Assembly (NCBI GenBank): GCA_021812825.1
Contig: JAKAMO010000060.1
Span: 1-16,912 of the forward strand
Length of the DNA: 16,912 bases
From: a bacterium
GTDB taxonomy: Bacteria > Elusimicrobiota > Elusimicrobia > Elusimicrobiales > UBA9959
Direction: 5' to 3'
The stretch's first letter is position 1. Each line of letters starts with the position of its first letter. Both the position numbers and the translations under genes were made by a program. Shown here one piece after another: positions 14,088-16,912 of this stretch. The notes under the pieces were generated by a model. The model had not been told where the DNA came from, ran no database searches, and saw nothing but the letters and a program-made list of their open reading frames with translations.

Positions 14088-14101
14088 AATTTTACAAAAT
14101 T
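14088..14101. promoter_or_regulatory. AT-rich palindrome upstream of the S1-domain gene
   Basis: AATTTT, AC, AAAATT is a 6-2-6 inverted repeat about 37-50 bases before the S1 start. On the minus strand it overlaps TAAAAT and lies beside TATTAC, either of which could be the -10 box. It may be a promoter with an overlapping operator. The rest of the 172-bp divergent gap holds the udk promoter and nothing else I recognise. Confidence 0.35.
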
Positions 14102-14182
14102 CGGAGGACTATTGACAGGCGGAGGGCGCGGCGGCCCGCGGCTCTCCCGTCGTGAGGAAGCCGGAATATCGCCTATTTTTGA

Positions 14183-14188
14183 TATGAT
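14183..14188 (+). promoter_or_regulatory. -10 box of udk
   Basis: TATGAT in the AT-rich patch before uridine kinase, giving a leader of about 29 bases that contains GCGAGGAG (14208-14215), a good ribosome-binding site 8 bases before ATG. No clear -35. Confidence 0.45.
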
Positions 14189-14223
14189 TTAGCCGGGGCG
14201 GGAAGTAGCGAGGAGCTGCACTA

Positions 14224-14865
14224 ATGGACGGCAAGACAAAATCGCGCTTCATAATAGGGATAGCCGGCGGCTCCGGCTCAGGCAAGACGACCCTGGCCGG
14301 CAAGCTGGTCAGCCAGTGCGGCAAGATAGGCATCTCCGGCCAGATCTTCTCGCTGGACAACTATTACAGGCCTCTGGACCACCTGAACTTCGAGGAGAGG
14401 AAGGCCTACAACTTCGACCATCCGGACGCGATAGATTCCTCCCTGGCGGCCAAGCAGCTCGCCGAGCTCTGCGCCGGCAAGACCATACAGCAGCCGATCT
14501 ACGACTTCAAGCAGCATACCCGCGAAAAGGAATGCGCGGCCTGCAAGCCCACGCAGCTGATAGTGCTGGAGGGGCTCTATACGCTCTATTTCCCCAAGCT
14601 CGCCAACCAGTGCGACTTCAAGATCTTCGTCTCCACCGGCATGGTGACCGCCGTGCTGCGCCGCGTGCAGCGCGACATCAGCGAGCGCGGCCGCGACATA
14701 GAGGGCATCAAGCACCAGGTGCTGGCCACCGTGCTGCCGATGTACGAGAACTACGTGAAGCCCACCCAGAAGAACGCGCACTTCTCCATCAACTGGGAGG
14801 GGGAGGAGATCCCCGGCAAGGCCACCGAAGGCCTGGTGCGCATGATGCGGGACCATTTCCGCTGA
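14224..14865 (+). CDS. udk: Uridine kinase
   Basis: Phosphorylates uridine (and usually cytidine) to the 5'-monophosphate in pyrimidine salvage, in the cytoplasm. The 213-residue length is typical. Walker A GGSGSGKTT (15-23) sits in IIGIAGGSGSGKTTLA. Substrate-site blocks are FSLDNYYRPL (42-51), NFDHPDAID (63-71) and PIYDFKQHTR (91-100). VLEGLYTLY (114-122) is the Walker B-like strand, and the lid has RRVQRDISERGRD (146-158); MYENYVKPTQKNAHFSI (173-189) closes the domain. The block with four cysteines (C31, C83, C104, C107) is somewhat Cys-rich, including CAAC, but not obviously a metal site. The start has AGGAG 8 bases upstream. It is a single-gene unit with its own promoter and terminator. 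A phosphoribulokinase-type relative is possible but the motifs favour Udk. Confidence 0.9.
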   Translation: MDGKTKSRFIIGIAGGSGSGKTTLAGKLVSQCGKIGISGQIFSLDNYYRPLDHLNFEERKAYNFDHPDAIDSSLAAKQLAELCAGKTIQQPIYDFKQHTREKECAACKPTQLIVLEGLYTLYFPKLANQCDFKIFVSTGMVTAVLRRVQRDISERGRDIEGIKHQVLATVLPMYENYVKPTQKNAHFSINWEGEEIPGKATEGLVRMMRDHFR

Positions 14866-14886
14866 GGCGCGCGGGGCGGGCCAGGC

Positions 14887-14921
14887 AAAAAAAGACCCGG
14901 GGGAGTCCCCGGGTCTTTTTT
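14887..14921. terminator. Bidirectional terminator after udk
   Basis: Seven A residues, GACCCGGGG (14894-14902), loop GAGT, CCCCGGGTC (14907-14915), then six T residues. The A and T tracts extend the stem. It serves udk on the plus strand and the metallopeptidase-like gene (stop at 14937) on the minus strand. Confidence 0.93.
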
Positions 14922-14936
14922 GTCCGGCGTCCGCGG

Positions 14937-16112
14937 TCATTTCACGGATCTTCCGCTTTTCGTCGTCTTGCCGCCCTTTTCCAGCAGCTGCCGCGCGCGT
15001 TCGAGCTCCGCGTCCACGGCCTTCATCTTCCCGTCCATGGCTTTCATGTCCGCGCCCGTCTCCTTGGAGGGCGGGATATGCCTGCCGCCCGGGTCGATGT
15101 CGTTCATGACCAGGGCGGCGCGCTGCATGACGTTCACGGTCTTCATGGGCTCGAACACCCTGCTTACCCCGGGCCCGGTCAGGATTATCCTGTAGGGCTG
15201 GCCCAGTTTCGTAGTGAGAAGATGGAACGTGGCCAGCTCGGCGAAATCCTCGGCCCAGCTGGTGGAGCCGTACAGCGACGCGAACGGGCCGCGCGTCAGG
15301 TTCTCGTACAGCGCGGCCGCGTCCTCGAAGCCGATCCTGGGGCCGCCGTTAAGGCCGTAGAAGGTGATCTTGTCGCGCAGCGGGAAATCGTAGTCCTTCT
15401 CCGTAACGTAGAAGTCCCGCCAGAAGGGCTTGAAGAAGATCGCCGTTTTCCCGAGCGAGGCCGGCCTCAGGGAGGCCGGCATCTCGTTGTCGGCCCAGGG
15501 GGTCACGCCTTTCACGTAGTCCACGCCATGCGACGCCTCGTGGGCCAGCGCGTAAAGCAGGCCTTTGTAGCGCGCGCCGGCGTCCACCTTGACGGACCAG
15601 CCTTCCCGCGGCATGAAGCAGCTGCTCTCGCGTTCCGTCAGGGTGGCGGACAGGCCCTTCTTCAGCGAGTCCGGGTTCAGCGTGAGGTGGAAGAAGATCT
15701 TCCCGTCCTTGTCCTCGGCCCAGCTGGTGATGCCGTTGCCCTTGAAATTGGAGATGAAGTAGATGCCAAGGCACCTTTCCCGGAGGACCTTTTGATAAAC
15801 GTCCGGAAGGAGGGAGAGATACTGCTTTACCAGCGCTTTGTCCTCCGCCGAGGGGGCATAGACGGCGTACGCCGGGTCCTTGTCCATGTCGCGGTAGTGG
15901 GCGAACAGCTCCGGCGGCATGGGCTTGATCCTGTCCTCCAGCGGGGACGCCGGGTCGAAACGGTAATATTCTGCGCGCGTCAGCGTCTTTTCCGGAGGGG
16001 GAGGACTTGCGAACAGCGACCTGGCGCCCGCGGCGAGCGTGCCGGGCAGCTCGGGCACGGCGAGGAAAGCGACGGCGGCCAGCACGGCTGAAACGATAAT
16101 AAATTTTTTCAT
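14937..16112 (-). CDS. Exported HExxH metallopeptidase-like protein
   Basis: A 391-residue protein with an N-terminal hydrophobic segment (MKK, then 4-20) that is a signal peptide or membrane anchor; a clear cut site is not obvious, and a Pro-rich stretch follows (37-40). The zinc motif is HEASH within YALAHEASHGVDY (187-199): H191, E192 and H195. Ninety residues later SWAEDFAELATFH (285-297) supplies a likely third ligand, E288 in an ExxxE pattern as in gluzincin-type enzymes. The C-terminal 40 residues are Lys/Met/Glu-rich and look like a short helix or coiled coil. I do not recognise the family. The ATG at 16112 precedes the signal; TAGATT ends 6 bases upstream and there is no Shine-Dalgarno sequence, suggesting a leaderless start. 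It is a separate unit from the upstream peptidase gene because a terminator lies between. Substrate unknown. Confidence 0.75.
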   Translation of the reverse strand: MKKFIIVSAVLAAVAFLAVPELPGTLAAGARSLFASPPPPEKTLTRAEYYRFDPASPLEDRIKPMPPELFAHYRDMDKDPAYAVYAPSAEDKALVKQYLSLLPDVYQKVLRERCLGIYFISNFKGNGITSWAEDKDGKIFFHLTLNPDSLKKGLSATLTERESSCFMPREGWSVKVDAGARYKGLLYALAHEASHGVDYVKGVTPWADNEMPASLRPASLGKTAIFFKPFWRDFYVTEKDYDFPLRDKITFYGLNGGPRIGFEDAAALYENLTRGPFASLYGSTSWAEDFAELATFHLLTTKLGQPYRIILTGPGVSRVFEPMKTVNVMQRAALVMNDIDPGGRHIPPSKETGADMKAMDGKMKAVDAELERARQLLEKGGKTTKSGRSVK

Positions 16113-16118
16113 GCCGAT

Positions 16119-16124
16119 AATCTA
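16119..16124 (-). promoter_or_regulatory. -10-like box of the metallopeptidase-like gene
   Basis: TAGATT on the minus strand ends 6 bases before the ATG at 16112, with no -35 match and no Shine-Dalgarno sequence. It fits the TANNNT pattern seen before other genes here. Confidence 0.35.
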
Positions 16125-16149
16125 GCATGTCCGGAGCCGCGCGGGCAAG

Positions 16150-16182
16150 AAAAAAGGCCCGGGAACGCCCCGGGCCCTTTTT
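16150..16182. terminator. Terminator of the clostripain-like gene
   Basis: GGCCCGGG (16156-16163) pairs with CCCGGGCC (16169-16176), flanked by A and T tracts. On the minus strand it follows the peptidase stop by about 20 bases and ends in six T residues; it separates that gene from the metallopeptidase-like gene. Confidence 0.88.
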
Positions 16183-16197
16183 CGTTCCGAAGAGGGT

Positions 16198-16912
16198 TCA
16201 GCGCGCGCGCCAGACGCCGTCGGTCCAGCTCACGAACTCGTCCCACTGCGAGGCCTTCGAGAGGGCCAGGTCCGAGTACTTGGTCTCGAAGATCGAGTCC
16301 AGCTGGGCCGGGACCTTCTTTATCTTCATCGTGGTGTTGATCGCGATGCCGCCGACCTTGGTGTAGTCGTAACCGTTCTCGGCGTCGCCGTGGATGCCGA
16401 TGGAGCGCAGCACCAGGCCGTTCTTTATGAAGGTCATCAGGTCCAGAGCGGCGTTCTTCGTCTCCCGGCTGCGGGCGTTGGCGCCCAGCAGGTCGGCGAA
16501 GTCGTAGAGGTCCGCGTAGGCGGCGATCAGTTTGTTCTTGTCGTTCTTCGGGTCCAGGCTGGTGAAGCGGATGACCTTGTCCACCGCGATCCTGGCGGCG
16601 TCCTGCTCGTCGTTGCGCATCGCGGCGCCGGCGAGGGCGTCCAGGTAGCGGGGCAGATCGTTCAGCGCGGCCGGGCGCACGGTGGAGAGGGTGGCGCCCA
16701 TCTTGTCGAGAGGCACGGAGATCGGGCCTATGTTCATGCCGCCGGCGTAGAAGTCGCGGTACCAGTTCACCAGGAAGTCGCTGAACTGCTCGTTCGTGAA
16801 GGCGGGGTTGGCGTTGATGAAGTTGAGCAGCTTGGTGTAGTCGAAGCCCTGCGTCAGCATGGTCTCCTCGGAGCCGACGAACAGGCCGGCGTAGTCCTTC
16901 ATCTCGTAGAGG
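16198..16912 (-). CDS. Clostripain-family (C11) cysteine peptidase, C-terminal part
   Basis: The 5' end runs out of the window: the frame is open to the last base and continues as LYEMKDYAG before the internal ATG at 16902, so that ATG is not the true start. About 237 residues are visible. The segment YEMKDYAGLFVGSEE followed by GFDYTKLLNFINANP and a helix ending in WYRDFY matches the region after the catalytic Cys in C11 peptidases (where YELKDYADVVVGSEE-like sequence lies). The catalytic His and Cys would lie outside the window and cannot be checked. The remainder (about 70-235) is mostly helical, then two beta strands (GGIAINTTMKIKKVP) and a Trp-containing end. Relatives are exported and cut after Arg or Lys. 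It ends at its own terminator. Confidence 0.72.
   Translation of the reverse strand, partial: LYEMKDYAGLFVGSEETMLTQGFDYTKLLNFINANPAFTNEQFSDFLVNWYRDFYAGGMNIGPISVPLDKMGATLSTVRPAALNDLPRYLDALAGAAMRNDEQDAARIAVDKVIRFTSLDPKNDKNKLIAAYADLYDFADLLGANARSRETKNAALDLMTFIKNGLVLRSIGIHGDAENGYDYTKVGGIAINTTMKIKKVPAQLDSIFETKYSDLALSKASQWDEFVSWTDGVWRAR

Noticed and set aside
14112..14117. TTGACA as the -35 of udk
   Set aside because: No -10 match lies 16-18 bases downstream; the TATGAT at 14183 is 65 bases away.
16900..16902. ATG at 16902 as the start of the peptidase gene
   Set aside because: The frame stays open to the window edge and the preceding codons (LYE) fit the family sequence, so the gene is cut by the window.

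Overview
The window is GC-rich bacterial chromosomal DNA, gene-dense and on both strands. It holds sixteen protein-coding genes: fourteen complete and two cut by the window edges (the methionine synthase core on the left, a clostripain-like peptidase on the right). I see no rRNA, tRNA, CRISPR array, transposase or phage gene. The host looks like a free-living, probably Gram-negative-type member of a deep or poorly cultured phylum. It makes a cobalamin-dependent methionine synthase whose reactivation domain is a separate protein. It uses ATA heavily for isoleucine despite the high GC (in coaD 7 ATA, 4 ATC, 0 ATT). Several genes seem to start without a leader. An Elusimicrobiota-like affiliation is my guess from codon style and gene content; the sequence alone does not prove it.

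Layout. (1) 1-3302, plus: metH core and its AdoMet-dependent reactivation protein, overlapping by ATGA. (2) 3322-3433: a near-consensus promoter running straight into a hairpin, then a second hairpin that ends the next gene. (3) 3436-4398, minus: secreted WG-repeat protein, divergent from coaD (4462-4944, plus; coenzyme A synthesis). (4) 4992-5702, minus: secreted FecR-domain protein with a palindrome in its leader. (5) 5803-7849, minus: a two-gene DNA repair/modification operon, a radical SAM protein with a helix-hairpin-helix and a C-terminal clamp-binding-like QLDLF, followed by its DUF4130-type partner. (6) 7850-8058: divergent intergenic region with a mosaic of short repeats. (7) 8059-12826, plus: EamA-type transporter, then a tight three-gene run of B12-binding radical SAM enzyme, cytoplasmic transglutaminase-like protein and exported L,D-transpeptidase-like protein. 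(8) 12879-14051, minus: four-S1-domain RNA-binding protein. (9) 14224-14865, plus: uridine kinase. (10) 14937-16912, minus: two exported predicted proteases, an HExxH metallopeptidase-like protein and the C-terminal part of a clostripain-family cysteine peptidase.

How the genes work together. The metH pair supplies methionine and tetrahydrofolate, and so AdoMet for both radical SAM proteins; it also implies a cobalamin supply that the B12-binding radical SAM enzyme could share. coaD and udk are ordinary housekeeping genes. The most interesting parts are the radical SAM/DUF4130 pair with its clamp motif, and the radical SAM/transglutaminase/L,D-transpeptidase-like cassette, whose substrate is unknown. 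Strong GC-stem terminators flanked by A and T tracts separate most convergent units. A class of genes has a TANNNT box 6-9 bases before ATG and no Shine-Dalgarno sequence, which suggests widespread leaderless transcription.
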